Assembly: GCA_019915135.1 (NCBI GenBank)
Contig: JAHLMK010000001.1
Span: 5,580,001 to 5,644,000 of the forward strand
Length of the DNA stretch: 64,000 nt
Direction: 5' to 3'
Source: Strobilurus pachycystidiatus
Taxonomy: Eukaryota; Basidiomycota; Agaricomycetes; Agaricales; Physalacriaceae
The translations under genes were made by a program, and so were the position numbers. Each line of letters begins with the position of its first letter. The first letter of the stretch is position 1. Of the stretch, positions 34,592 through 48,946 are shown one piece after another. Under the pieces are notes generated by a model, which saw nothing but the letters and a program-made list of their open reading frames with translations, made no database searches and had not been told where the DNA came from.

Positions 34592-37500
34592 GGATGACCT
34601 GTGGACGGCGGTGAGAAAGCTGGCTGCGTGCGCCAAGAGCGATACGAACCTCGCCTAAGAAAAACGGTGGACGAAAGGGTGAGACAGGGGAGTGATAAGG
34701 AGTGGTCCCCGCGGATAATGCACAAGATAGGATCGAGGACTTCTGGGAAGCAGATGTCAACGCCAATGTTAAGCCTATGCTAAATACAAGGTTAGAGTCG
34801 CCAAGCTGGCGGATGGTAGCCACGATACGCACCAGGATGGCCGGAAACTGGACACTGCACGCTGCACTGCTCTGGCGTATCGAGGCTCAACGGCAGCGGT
34901 AGTTGGGGCGAAGTCGGCGCGACTTGGATGGGTCCAAAGAGGCTGCGGAGGCGGCGAGCGACGGCGGGAAATTAAGAGAATATACTGACAAAGCAGCGGG
35001 TGAGCGTGCGGGCGAGACAGGGCAAGATGGACGCGTACCGCAGGATTAAGTAGGCGTTGGCCGCGCGGGTCAAAGCAGGAGAAAAGAGAGAAATGGCGGG
35101 AATCCCGGCCGCGTCAGATGATGGACGCCTGTGGGATCACTCTGACAGTGCACGCCAGAGGGAGACCACTGCACCAGGCCCGGGTAAGCTTTTTTCTTAG
35201 ATGCAGCACGTGCGCACCACTGCGATGACGCATAGTCCCCGTCATCCGCCTCCCATCAATGTCGCCCGCCCTGGCTTGTTCAGGCCGCCGGCGCCAAGCA
35301 CGCCACCGTTGCCATCCACAATCATTCTGATGCCTGTTGCTTTTCCTTCAAACAGTAAGAAAAGTTGGCGAAACAGTGCGCTTCATTCTGATGCGGACAC
35401 GGGTACTTCGCACTTGGTGACGGGCTGTCATTCCTACGCGCTCGCCACAAAGGATCCTCTGTGCCATCGTGTGTCAGTGTGTGACCCTGGCGAGAACATC
35501 GTGCTCTCGTAGGCGAGACTGTACTCATCAACCACACCTGGCTCAACCAATCACCGCTTCCGTCTTCATTTCTCGCCTTACCTGGAAAGTTGACCCACAG
35601 TCTCGACGAAGAATGTAGACCGTTGACCAAAGCTCGCTACTGTTTCCGCCGTGGCGTCAGGCGCGTCCGTTGATCCGTCGGATCTCGATCATTGATCATC
35701 CGAGGGCGCGCCTTCTCTTCGGGTGTTCGGGTGACCAGTGACGCACCACTGCACGTCGGCATCGATATCCGAGTACAACAACATGCCCAGGTCTACGCTC
35801 TCCTCTCGTCTACCGACACGCAAGGAGCCCCGTCTACTGCTTGGACAATCCCCGGCGCGTTTACAGCATCGCAATGACCAAGTGGCTCAACGGACCATGT
35901 GCATACGTCGACGTATTCCAGGCTCACAGTGGCGCCACACATGCTCAAACTCGAGTCGACCGGCAGGTTCGGAAACACGTCAGCACTCATCTCACAAACT
36001 CAACGCGAACTTTGGCAGTGAAACAAGTAGCCCAAGCTTAGCTTAAAACCTTGTCTTTCTACTAATAGCGATCTCAGGTCCGATGCATCGAGTCCCGCTT
36101 GTGCGTCTCGTCAGACAGCTCTGATGCAGGAATACATTCCTCGGTATACTATATGTAATGTGGGGCATTCCAAAGAACGTACGACAACGCCCCGGCGCTC
36201 ATTTTTACGGGCAAGTTTAAGTGACGCGCATTCCATTCAGCTTCGTTCATTTTACGGGCCCAATATACGCGCTGTATACGCGTATTGTTATTGCGGCGTA
36301 TATGGCTCAATCTTCCTTTTCTCTCGAGGCAACAGTTACATAGGCAATGGGCCCGTCTTGTGTCCATCGTACGCACATTGGATCCCGCAACGACTTCGGT
36401 TTGTCTGTTTTGGCGTCCCACCAATTCTACAGCACTTGTTGCCGATTGCCAGATCGTTGACCTGGCCTCGCTCCATGACAAAGAACTCGATCCTCGACGG
36501 AGCTGCAAGAAGAGTAGCCTTCTGCTGTTGCCGTGAGTCAAAGACTCTGCAGACGATTCTGGAAACGGTCATTGCCCTCTCTTCGTTCCTCCAAGTCCTA
36601 GCTGCACGGTCCTTGGGTATCTCAGGCTCTTCCACCCAGATCCAAATACAAATTTGAGCTAGTCGTGGTGTGTCTGAGTGTGTCTCAACTCATCTGAAGA
36701 ATACTTTCCTCCGCTTTACTCAACTCTTCATTACATATCATTATCTCAACCTCTCAACACATTCCCATCCTCATTCATTGGATTACCCACACACTTGCAA
36801 GAAGAGATTCGGAAGAACTCAGATTCGGAAGAACTCAGATTCGGAAGAACTCCTTCCGAGTCCAGACGCAACGCTGATTGGAGGCTTCTCTGTCACTAGT
36901 ACTTACTCTTACTCTTAGTAGGTTCCTTCTGCCAATGCCCATGGGGTCGACCGCCTCACAACGCGCGTCACTGTGCACCCTATACGTAGTACGGCGGGGA
37001 TTGTCGATACCAGACACTTGGCGCACTCAGGAGCCCACAGATCGAGGATTATGACGCTTGGGCAGGCTTCATACTTGGCTCTTATACTTATAGCGGCAAC
37101 CATCGGGCGGCGCCATCCCCGCCCTGACCCTACAGTCGTCATCAAGGTGCGCTGTTGCGATACACCCAACCGTTACTTATTCTGTGCCAACGTACCCTGG
37201 AGCCAATGACCATCGGCGCTTGGTCTGACGCGAGTGGCATGCATCCATCGATTGTGGGTATTACCCGGGATCAGAAGGTTTGAACCTTACACTGACTTCA
37301 ACGCAAAGGCCTAGGCCTACCTGTCCCCGGCTCCGTCATGGTGAGTGTGCGTAGCCTGTCACGATCATAGTACATGCGTCAATCAGAGATAAGACTACAG
37401 CAGCTTGTAAGTCCACATTTAACACCCAACCCCGACTCGCTCTCATCATTCAGTGCTCCGCTGTAGGACTTACGCCCGTCCGTCACAAATTCAGATTTAC

Positions 37501-39320
37501 AGAAAAGCTCGTAATGGAATCTGGAAAGCCCCACTGGGCCCTGGCACTGGCAAATTGAATCTTATCTCTGCCAGCGGTCCGTGTGGACGTCTCGCTACAA
37601 CGAGTGCGCAACGAGGCACTGACATCTTCAAGTTCAATATCAATGTCGGCACTCCTCTCCTCATCACGTTGCTCGATGATCTTCTGTGCCAGTGGCGGGT
37701 CCATCTGCTCTTCGAAGTCTTCGGTCGCCTCGAACTATCCTCTTGGTACTGCACCCTGCCAGTGAACTGGTTTGCAGCTGCTTCACCCGATTCGAGTGGC
37801 TTTTCTCCGTCCAAGTCGTAATTATGGTAGATTTGTCCCTGCAGAAAGAACGCCGTGGATCGCCGTTTTGATGGATTTTCGTTGAACCGACTTTGACGCT
37901 GGGTTTTCAAGGCACAGCGGGTTAATCTACAGTACGCCTAGTTGATGACGACCAAGACTCACGACTATGGGTATTAGTGACCTTACAGACGCTGAGTGAT
38001 TGTCCTCTCCTCATCGTTCCCTCTTCCTATCGCCGCGGCCCAGCCTCGAAGAATCGATGTCTATTTTGGTGTGGTTTGCGTTTCTCGGTGGGTTTCTGGG
38101 TCCATTTACACGGCGCAAATACATCGATACTGCCAAGATAAGGAGGAACGTTGACATATACAGGTACTCAGTCACAACTGAGACTTTGCCCTTTGTCCTA
38201 CTTATCCTCATGGAATTGTCCCTTCCCACCTGACGTCCGCAGGATGCCTTCAGGTTCTACCCGTGGATTTCAAGGACGAGATCAATTAATCCTTACAAAG
38301 TCTTGTGTTCTCTTTGTCTCCGTGGCCGCCGAAACATGGTAGGCTCGTATTCTCGATGTCTGGTACTGCACACCTGGTACCTGCAGCGATTTCGACTTTC
38401 CTTTGTGACAAGGTCTATGACGCATTTATGTATTAGCTATAGGGTGACACTCCGTGTCCTTGATGTCCTCACGAACTTTCCAAAAAGGACTCCGAGCCGA
38501 AAAGAATTCAAACTTCCTGATCCTGCCTGATCCTGTCATCGGTCTTCAACGGTACGGCTTCTGAATGATCGCCATTAATCACTATTGCTGGTGCACTGGT
38601 GGCTTGTGGTGTGTGGTGTGTAGTTGAACTGCCGCAGGCCAAGAAGGTTCCAGCAAGCAATTGCCGAGTAGTAGAAGAATCATAATGTCATTCGCGGCTA
38701 GTTGCAAGGGCCGTTCTCCGGATGGAGACACGATCTCCTGTTAGATTGTCAGCTGGCGTAACAGGTGTTAGCATGATAGCACCTGTAAAATCGTGAGAAT
38801 TTACCAATGAAAGAACGAGCGCTTAAGCAGGCGCTTGGTAGCGATGATTGCATCAGGTGATCGTAGTTCTTCCTGATCGGACGCGGAATTGCTGAAGCCA
38901 GACTCGTCAAGTTGGCGGCGCAACAGATACGATCCATCTTCCTCAATTCCGAGCCCAAGAATCAGTTAAGAAGTTCTAAAGATACAGTTGTCAAACATTC
39001 GTAAGTATTAATGATTCTGCGATAACGGTTATAGTACAATACAGTTAGATACACATGACGATCCCCACCCCGGAATTCGTTTCATCACCACGTCTCGTCG
39101 GAGGGTGTGGCGAGCCTGCAAAGGGAGGACGAAACTCCTTCAGCTCTTTGAGATATTGATGCCGAATTGAGGCGCGAAGGGCGTTTTGACTGTTCTTGGC
39201 GAACATATACACACGCTGTCCGCATGCCCGACGAGACCGTAAAATCGCTACATACTCCTCCCTCCGCGGGACGAGCCCAGATTGAGCGCGAATCAATCTT
39301 GTACCAGATGGGCGGACGGA
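34592..39320. other. 4.7-kb gene-poor region
   Basis: Open frames of up to 177 codons (36124-36657, +) lack recognisable domains and show no convincing splicing or codon bias. A three-copy 16-bp tandem repeat lies at 36805-36852. The start of the stretch holds the promoter of the CBM21 gene and its end is the 3' flank of the transcription factor gene. I see no tRNA. Confidence 0.45.
36805..36852. repeat. 16-bp tandem repeat, three copies
   Basis: The unit agattcggaagaactc occurs three times head to tail without any difference. It is too short and lacks spacers, so it is not a CRISPR array. Confidence 0.9.
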
Positions 39321-41572
39321 TCATCGACGGAGCCTCTCTCGTTCTTGCTCCACTTTCTTCGCGTGTTCGCCTAGAATGAATGTTCAACGACAAAACTTTC
39401 AACACAAATGCTAAGCGAAGACGTACCAGCAATAGGGAAGAAAGCATTGAGACAATTCATGGCATTGCAGATGACATCCAACTCCTGCTCAGCGACAGCG
39501 ATGGTGAAAGCATCAGGAGTGACGAGGTTTTTTCCTGCTTGGCTTATCGTTCGCATGTACTCTTTGGCGACACATGTCCAAGCCGCCTGTGAGCGAAAAT
39601 TTGTAAATGAATTACGACAATGTCTCGAAAAGGCGGCCCGACTCACACTCAGAGTAGGGTCAAGGAACTCATAGTCCGCGTCACTGAGTTGTCGGATCAG
39701 GGACATGACGGTTCGCATGGCTTTGCTGGCCTCCTCCTCGTTAATGTCCTTGTAGAGATGAATCACGGTGACGTTCACCGAAGTGTGAATCGAAAACAAG
39801 TCGACATCGATGTAGGGTGCCTGCAGACGCCAAGGTTCGTACCCAACGAACATAGGCAAAGCACCGAGGAGTCGCTTCACCGCCAGCTCAGCGGAATTGT
39901 GTTGTGCCCAGTATGTCTCGTCCTTATTGGCATCTATAGAGGAGATCGCCAGTTTTTAGGTTGATGGTTTCAATCAGTGATGAACTTACTGCTGAGCCGT
40001 CCTGATCGCTCCAGCAATGCCACAGCCTTCGCCCGCAGCGCCGGAATGTACTTCGCAGGTTCCTAGCAACATTCAGTACACCTCGGGCATTCGGGCTCGA
40101 AGGAATGACAACGTACAATGTTATCCTGAGGTGAAGGCATAGGCCAAGGTGTCTTGATGCGCGCGTGATTGCTGTCCCCATCTGGTAGTGCTAGTGGGAG
40201 ACCATTGGCGATGGTCCAGCAGCGGTCCACAATGAACACCTGCCAGAACGCGGAGATTCGATTGCGCATCTCTTCTCGACTGCGCGGCGGCGGGATGGGG
40301 ATGGGCGTTTGCGCGTTCGTCTGCATGCCGCCCTCAGGCCCCCCAAAATGCGCCGACATCTGATGCAGGCCCAGGCCAACGGCAAGTCGCGCAGCTGAAA
40401 ATGCGTGGCAGTATCCTTCCAAGAATCGACAGTTGATGTACAAGTACACAGCTAGCAGACATGAGGCTTCGATGATGTCGACCAGGCGATCAGAAGTGTC
40501 CAGCGCGGCCGTAATATCATTGAGTGCTTTATTGAAGAAGGTAGTCTCGAGCTCAGAATAGTATGGGGAACGGGCAAAGTGGCAACCTAGGAGGTAGATG
40601 GCGTTCAGCAGAGCCGGGTGAGGCTCCGGCAGGAATAGGTTGTGTGGGGAGGATTCATCGAAGCGAGAGACATCGCCTTCGAACCATAGCTGGTGTCGAT
40701 GTGATATGAAGATGTTCATCCTGCACATCACAGCGTTGTCAACATCTGTGCTCCGATGACCACGAACTGAGCACTCACAGATGGGTTTTGTGGATGGACG
40801 GGAGTGGGGCTTTAGGATCCCAGTGCGGTACCCCTGCAGCCGTCGGTGGTTGGAATTCTGCGGGCACAGAAGAGAAGTCGTAATTGCTCTCGAGGTTAAC
40901 TCGTTCCAACGAGTCGAAGAAGTTGGGGATTAATTCGGAGCTGGACGACGAGTTGGAAGAGCCTGGCGGCCAGGGATAGTCGGCGGTGCCTGTATCTCCG
41001 AGCAGACCGGAGATTGTCAGATCGACAGAACTTGATGAGGACGTGGGCGAGTTGTTGAAGGAAGTGGGCGGCCAGGACGCGGATGACCGGTCGGGCAGGG
41101 CCATCGCGCCCGGCGCGGCAACAAATGCGGCGGGGTCCTTGTCGGAGCCAAAGGAGGCGAGTAACGAGTTAGAAGGAGACGACGCGGATGATGCGGGCGA
41201 GGGCATCGAGCTCGAGCTGGCGCTGCCGTTGCCACCTGTTTGCGCGTCGGACTCGAGTTCCCGTAAGCGGCCCTCGAGGCCAGACAGCTTCTCGAGGAGC
41301 TTCTGGGTGCGGCTCTTAACGGTGGCATCATCGTACTCGCACTCGGCGGAGCGGTTCATCTTGACACATTGTCGGCAGACGGGGCGGCCTCCGTCACATT
41401 TCTGTATGGCGGTCAGTCGACCCACTACGCGCGATGGTCGATGCTGCTCACCAGCTTGCGCTTCCTGTTCGGCCGTCAATGAGGAGAGGAGCACATGAGG
41501 ATCGGCAAGATCTACTGACCGACAGCATAGGCATGCTAGACCACGGGCGAGAGGTGACGGTGCCTTGGGCAT
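39321..41572 (-). CDS. Zn2Cys6 fungal transcription factor
   Basis: This is a nuclear DNA-binding regulator. The zinc cluster appears only after splicing: Cys14, 17, 24, 31, 34 and 43 in exact C-x2-C-x6-C-x6-C-x2-C-x8-C spacing. The basic stretch RKRKL between Cys17 and Cys24 comes from a 13-nt exon (41452-41464), flanked by introns 41465-41519 and 41402-41451. A leucine-rich coiled-coil segment follows (QKLLEKLSGLEGRLRELE), then a Ser/Pro linker. The fungal-specific middle homology domain has NAIYLLGCHFARSP, EASCLLAVYLYINCRFLEGY, ARLAVGLGLHQM, REEMRNRISAFWQVFIVDR and LPDGD. Later exons carry RLLGALPMFVGYEPWRLQAP and AAWTCVAKEYMRTISQ. The predicted C-terminus is GEHAKKVEQERERLRR, with the stop at 39321; the exact last exon is the least certain part. 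The target pathway is unknown. Confidence 0.88.
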
Positions 41573-42617
41573 TGTGAAGCGACAGCAGTAATAACTGAAA
41601 GGAAAAGGGCGCTGAAGAGGACGTTATAAGAGCGCGTAGATGATGGAAAGTACAAAATGATCCGCATACGCAGAGCTATGTATTATATATGTTGAGGGTA
41701 AGGGTTGGGATGACACATGGGCGCGCACATGTTGCCATTGCAGATCTGTGTCCTGTGGATCATAGATGGTCGTAGCCCGGCAACTTGATTTGAGAGCGAA
41801 ATCTTGTCTTCCGTTTCATCTCCCAGGCTCGAGTCGAACTCAGTCGGTTTACAAGCGAGTCGGAAGTGCCGGGGTTTTCCCGTGCTACACACTTCCTTCC
41901 CTCCCTTTCAATTTGGTGACATAAAGTGCCTTCTGCTACAACCTCCGTCCTCGCGTCAAAGCTACCCAACTGATTTGGGATGTCTCAGATTTATACGGAC
42001 ATGCCTAGACATGCCTCCATAACTATCAATCACGGACAGGGCAATCTCTGGATAATGATAATCTCATGGAGCATGCCCCCCATTCCATGATCATTCGGCT
42101 GAGCACTGAATACTCGTCCAGCAGTACCACGATCGTACCTGAATAAGTCCACCGAGACAGGGAGGCGGGGGCAAGAATTATCCAAGTCGGCTCAAAGAAG
42201 GTATTACTTAACTGATTTCGTGGTCGGCTAGCGAGTACTCTCTAACGGCGCATTGACAACTAGTTGGGGTGGGTCCACTCCCTACAAGCCTTGGAGGTTG
42301 TGTTGGACGGTCTCCTGGATACCTCACGTCGCGTTTGTGACCACAGTGCACCATCGCGATGAACCCGCGAAAGGCCATAGTCTGTGTGTCTTTACCTGTG
42401 CGCCAATTGTTACCGTCGAGCGGGAGATTGTCCCCCTGCAGCGTTGTAGATCTACAGTTGTTGAGTTGATGATGACATCGTCGCTGCCCTGACCTCAAGC
42501 TTCAAGACTCGAGTTCAGTCTTCAATTGTGCGATTCAGATTAGTTCTGTGATTGGACGCCACAGCCGCTCCAGGAGTCGTCGTCCCCCAACCGGCGACCC
42601 CTACCACATGCAGTAAA
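41573..42617. other. intergenic region, no gene seen
   Basis: This is the promoter side of the transcription factor gene and the 3' flank of the adenylate kinase gene, both on the minus strand. Short frames only. Confidence 0.45.
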
Positions 42618-43546
<929 letters not shown>

Positions 43547-46500
43547 TGTGGACGATCGAGCGGTCGAGAAGGCGCGCAATGGACGAGCTAAGAGTACCAC
43601 GAAAAAGTTTACCTCGGTCGCGCCAGCGAACGTCACGTCGGGTCGGACCGGCACTCCGCCCCGACCCCAGGCAAGGATGTTCGGCCCGGCGCAGCGCCAC
43701 CGGCGGACTCCGAGCGGACTCCAGCGGAGTCACACTGGTAGCCCATCGCACGCCGCACCCTTTTGCAACTGTCTTGAATGTGATCTGCTATCAAGTGAGC
43801 GCCAATCGTGGATCCTCCTTCAAACGCGGTGTTTGTAAGTGGAGAGGACCTGAATCTTCCGTCTAATATTGGAGGAAAAGATGAGATACGCCTACCACGG
43901 AGCCTGCATTCGAAGGTTGAATCGTGAGTACGCATTTTACCGCCGACTCTGCCGTCCACTCATCGGTTACCGTAATAACCTAGAATCTATCTAACATGTT
44001 CCTAGGCTCGGAAAGTTCCAGGCGGTACGCAACCTTGCTTGTCATTGGCGAAATTGTTTTGCATAAACATTGAATGCTCATGCATGTACAATAGTCTATA
44101 AGATACTGTACAGAGGATGTACCCGGTCTCGACGGTATATCATGGACTCGGAAATCATTGGCATCCATCTGTAGGCTTCTATGGACGAGGGCGAACACAC
44201 TCGAGGTCCACGTCCGGACAATGGAGACCTCGAGTTGAAGATGTGGCGGCGGACCGGTAGAAAATTTGCAGCGGTACTTGCCACGATGTACTTTTGGCGG
44301 CGGAATTTCGTGGCCGAGCTGGCAGATAAAATCTTCGGGTCTTCGTGTGGCACAACGATGACAGATGGACTGGGACCGCGTTCTCCTGTAGGCTCTCTTT
44401 GGAGATATATTCGGTGCACCGCTCAAAGGTTTATCTTCTCCTCTGCGTCGAATCATCACGGTGCGTCAATTTCCTACTTGCTTGTTCTGATCGCCGTTGT
44501 TTCGCCATCATCAAGTCAATTGTCAAAACAATGCTCGCGAGGTCATGCATCATGTTGTTCCAACAAACAACCTGTGGGGGCGCGACTCCTAACTTCATCT
44601 CCGCGGACCTCATGCAAGATTAAACCATCGCGTAACGCTTGTGCGATTCCAAGTCGGCAGTATGGGGAAATCGGGCGCAGAACAGAATGTCTCTGTAAGG
44701 TTTACGTCCAGTCTTCGGTATCCAGAGCGTCTCGACTGCTATCCAGGGTGGCTCTTAGCTTCTCGCGAGTTTACGTTGCTCTACCTGTCTGTAAGTCCAG
44801 TCCATTGACTTGATGTTACTCCTGTTCACGAGAGACTAGTACTACCTCCTTTCTTGCTCATTTGTTCCGAATGCTTGGCGCCCAGTACCTCTATTGCCTC
44901 GGCCTGTATACTACATGCGCCGAGCAGAAGCACGCCTTCACGCAGCCGACAAAAAATGTAGGGTCGTATCAAGAAGCTGCCCTCTCCGCATTTAGCAATC
45001 ACCGCTAGTTTTTCGCGTATCTACACGTTTGACTTGACGAAGATGCCTGCCAATCTCGCCCTCCCTTAAGTGATAACAGCTCGGTCCGAGGATCACTGTT
45101 CACTTTAGTGTCCGTCCGAGGGTGAACCGCCACGCCTCTCATCCCACACATTCTGAATCCCTGAGCTCCCAGCTATTTCCGCTCTATGCAGTGATCCTGA
45201 ACTTTCTTTCAGTAAGTACACTCTATAGTGTCAGCCGCTACACATTCAGATGACCCTTCGCCGCAACCATAGGTCCCCACATTCATGACGCGACCCCGTC
45301 CAGTCCTGCTTCTATTCGTAAAGTAAATTGCCTTGTCGGCCTCGTTGCAAGGAATTGTACGGATCGCGCAACGGGCCAGATTTACAAGCTGCCAGGACCA
45401 CCCCAAATGCCGATCATAATCGTGTATACGCCCCAATGGAAATCAATGTTCGCCATCAATGCCACACACTGTGGCCCACTCTCGGTGTGTCTCCTTGCGG
45501 TACTCGACGTAGCTGCCACCGTTCATACAATCACAGCGATGGTCTGCTTCGTCTTACGACTCTTACCAACGCCATCATTTGGAGCACATTGTGCACTGTG
45601 TCTAGAAGCTCTTCGTGCAGGTATATGTGGAGTAGGATACGGAGTTCCTTTGTGAGTCCACCACATAAGATACACTCGACTCTACTGAACTGAAGCTTGA
45701 TTTCTCTCACTGGTGACTCTACTCTATCCCAGAACGTCTCCATCTCCGGCTATTTGACTTGACAAGCTCTGACATCCGCATTAGTTGTCATCGCTTGGGT
45801 CATAGCCTATCAAGAAGACTCTGGACTGTGGACTTCAAATGGGTGATGTGTGTACGTTGGTTGATTCAAGTTCGTGGACTTATCTCAGATAGACCTCATC
45901 TCCGGTCAGTTCCCATCGGTTTTCGCGCTTTGACAGTGCCTGCCATTGCGTAGATGTCTAGACCGAGCTGTTTGTGTTGTGGCGCTCAGCGAGGCACGGA
46001 TCTATCTCTTGTTGGATGCGACATTTACGTGGCTGCCGCGCGTCGGGAGCTTCAATGAAGCGACAGCACAACCGAATGTCCACTGGCAATTGCTACTTTC
46101 CGACTGTCCAACAGATGGATCGCGCTGACTCGGAGATGATTTGGAGGCATCTTGGCTGTAACTCAGGCTGATCGGACCAGATCTTCTGGAAGGCTATGGA
46201 GATACATGTTCTTCCAACTTTGATAATACTTAACGAGTGAACTTCGGTGTCAGACTTCGGAACGAATTGGCGCGGAAACAACATGTACGCATCTCCATTA
46301 AAATTGCCTCACCGTCTTTCTTCCCAGGCCAAACCCGCGAACCACGAGTTTGATATCGATATCAGGGCTCTGAAGGAGTGTGACTCGCCTAATTCGCGTC
46401 TTCCTTCCTTCCCGTCACCTCAGGTTCATTTCCCTCGCCGCCTGGCACTTCTTTATGAATTGAGCCATTGTACAGGATACGTCGCGCCCCCAAGGTTCCA

Positions 46501-47168
46501 GACCCTTACGAATACAGCTATTTACATCGATCGTAGTCGCGTCGCGTATTCTGAGGCGTAAGTTCCGAACTGGCAATTGGCGCGGTGGCATGCAGTACAA
46601 GGATCACTTAACGAGATAAAGTTCGCACGTATACTTATCAACACGGGAAGATCCGAGTCGAGGACCACGGCGTGGGTTTGTAGAAATGTTTCCAAAGCGA
46701 AGATAGTGAGTGCTCCCGTGGTGCAAGTCGGATGATGGGCGCGTTGTGGATGTCGGAGGTGGGACTCGCTGCAGGGGACAAGACATCTATATCAGTGGCA
46801 TAATAATCTCACTCTGCATGAGCAGAAGTCTATCGCGGCGGGGTTGAGTAAGTCGACACTCGAGGATACTCACCTGATACGACGTATTCTCGTCGACGCC
46901 GAAGCATACGTGGACGCCGGGGAATGTTACAGTATGTGCATTACTTCGAATTCTCGAGCTCGGGGTATGTATGACATGAACAGTGGACTGTCATATACCA
47001 TTTGCGTCGGACGGAGAACCTCTTTGTAAGAAGGACCGGAAAGCAACCGGAAAGCTATGACAATGCAAGAAAGCGTGAGAAAATATTACTCTTAGATGCT
47101 TGCGCGTAGGCCGTGGGAGCTATAAAAGGGACACACCTAGGAGTACGAGGAGCACAATCAAAAACCCC
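43547..47168. other. 3.6-kb gene-poor region
   Basis: Frames of up to about 210 codons (44181-44813, +) and 159 codons (43980-44459, -) overlap one another and carry no recognisable domain. I see no transposon ends. A TATA-like box lies at its right end before the SnoaL-like gene. Confidence 0.45.
47119..47126 (+). promoter_or_regulatory. TATA-like box
   Basis: A ctataaaag sequence lies about 45-50 bp upstream of the proposed start of the SnoaL-like gene. It is a good TATA match in a plausible place, though the short distance to the ATG implies a very short leader. Confidence 0.45.
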
Positions 47169-47752
47169 ATGACGAGCTTTTACGAACCACCCGCCAACGC
47201 CAGTGCGGCGCACAAAGGCTTCGCACAGTACGTCAATGCCTGGGATGGGATGGACATGGATGCAGTCACCGCCAACTTCGATGAAACACTTGAATGGACT
47301 ATACTACCCACATCACTTGGAGCGCCGTCCCTCAACAAGGCCCAAGCGGTCACGTACCTCAAGACCTTCCTGCTACCAAAGGTCACCAGTTTCAAAGTAC
47401 GTTTCGTATGTGCGCTCATGCACGTTGTTCCGATGCCTAACATGATATTCTGTAGTTCGACATTCTGAAGGTTACTGAGGCAAATGATCATACGATTATA
47501 TCGCACGTACGTACCAGATTTGTGCGAGGAAATCGGCATACTGACTCGATACAGCTCAAGAGCCAGATACAGACATCGTTTGGACCTGGGCTGCAGAACG
47601 AGTACATGATGGTATTGACCATGGTGCCTTCCAAGGTCGAAGGGGAGCTTCCGAAGATATCATCGTACACAGAGTTTGTGGACAGCCAGGCAACGAACGC
47701 TTTCAGAGAATTGGTTGCCGAGGCAGATAAGGAGAAGGGGAAGAGCCAGTAA
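47169..47752 (+). CDS. SnoaL-like / NTF2-like fold protein
   Basis: Three exons give about 160 aa. The protein begins MTSFYEPPANASAAHKGFA, then FAQYVNAWDGMDMDAVTANF and DETLEWTILPTSLGAPSLNK, the pattern of SnoaL-like domains (an alpha helix with F-x-x-x-W-x-x-x-D, then a beta strand with E-W-T). Exon 2 carries FDILKVTEANDHTIISH and exon 3 LKSQIQTSFGPGLQNEYMMV, ending in a Lys-rich tail. SnoaL-like proteins are small cone-shaped barrels that can be isomerases, cyclases or simple ligand binders, so no reaction is assigned. It is followed on the same strand by a methyltransferase and a P450. Confidence 0.75.
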
Positions 47753-48129
47753 GTTACGGATAACAGCAGATTATGAAATGATGGTGGCTCTGATGACACG
47801 CCGCTTTCCTGGTGATCTGGCAGCGTCGCTGAGCCTATTGAGAAGTCGCAACGCTACTACAAAGCTGCAGATTCCGGTTCATTTCCTTCCCTCAACTTCT
47901 GTTCGGCAGCTCGGAACTGGACAGCCGCAAGCTGTTCATGACCTCTGCTTATGTCAAGAACTTCGGAAATTCCCGAGAAGTCCACGAACGAGATTATTAG
48001 AAGGTCTCCTTCTGGCAAGTCCGGAAACAGAACTGGATGGCCAACTGAAGACTCGAACTCCGAAGAAAAAGACAACGCCGTGTCCGCAAGATCGAGCTAT
48101 GGCAAAGACAAGACACGTGGCACCGGTCC

Positions 48130-48946
48130 ATGTCTGCACATCACCACCACGACTTCACTGCCGCGAACCGAGAACACTTCGACGATCATGCGTCATCCTA
48201 TGACCGTGCATCCTCGTTAGCATTGGCGAAGAGGTAAGTTGCTTTGTATCATGGACGAATGTTCGGATGGCAATGATGAACGGACGCCAGAGTGGGAAAG
48301 GCGATTCTTCGAGCGCTTCCATTCGACGATGAGGAGACGACAGTGATGGACTTCGCTTGCGGTACAGGTATGCTGAATCCGTGCCCCGTCAGGAGACGCT
48401 GGGCTGACGCTTTCTTTAGGTCTGCTATCGCGAGAGTTGGCGGCAGAATGCAAGCGCATTGTAGGGGTCGATATCAGCGAGGCAATGGTGGCGCAATTCA
48501 ACGAACGCGTCGATAACCAAGGGATCCCTCGGGAGGAAATGGTTGCTGTCTGTGCTAAGCTCAGGGGCAAAGAGGGCGAGCTCGGCGACGAGAAATTCGA
48601 CGTGGTTGTCGTGAGGTTTATCGCCTATTGCCTCTTCAATATTGACAACATCAAGCAGTGTTCAATGGCATACCATCATCTCGTCTCTCCCGAGGACACC
48701 ACCAAGATTCTGACTCGTTTCCTCCGGCCCGATGGCTGCCTGGTGGTTGTTGACGTCAAGACGCGGGGAAAGGCGGCATTGAACCGTCATCCGGACATTG
48801 TGGTGCATACGGAGGGATTCACGGAGGAGCGCATGCGGAATATGTTCATCGGAGCGAGCCTGTCGTTCTCATTTGCTGCCATTTCCTCTGCCAAGATGGA
48901 CGGCGTTGATGTCGATATTTTTCTGGCCAAAGGATGCAGAGTTTAG
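48130..48946 (+). CDS. SAM-dependent methyltransferase
   Basis: This is a small class I methyltransferase of the methyltransferase-11/UbiE-like kind. Four exons splice to about 220 aa. It begins MSAHHHDFTAANREHFDDHA, where HFDDHASSYD matches the N-terminal helix typical of these enzymes. Motif I is VMDFACGTGLLSRELA, with the G-x-G pair rebuilt across an intron. The acidic end of strand beta2 is VGVDISEAM, motif II is FDVVVCSMAYHHL and motif III is LRPDGCLVVVDVKT. The C-terminal strands are normal for the fold. The methyl acceptor cannot be told from sequence. The enzyme probably acts in the cytosol; there is no targeting signal. It lies between the SnoaL-like protein and the P450 on the same strand. 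Confidence 0.88.

Noticed and set aside
36124..36657. 177-codon plus-strand frame
   Set aside because: No recognisable domain or codon bias and overlapping frames on the other strand; not reported as a gene.
36805..36852. Possible CRISPR-like repeats
   Set aside because: Direct head-to-tail 16-bp copies without spacers, in a eukaryotic genome.
37250..37330. tRNA-like T-loop sequence (aaggtttgaacctt)
   Set aside because: Only a short palindrome; no D arm, acceptor stem or anticodon arm fits around it.
44181..44813. 210-codon plus-strand frame
   Set aside because: Overlaps long frames on the minus strand, no domain, no convincing start context.
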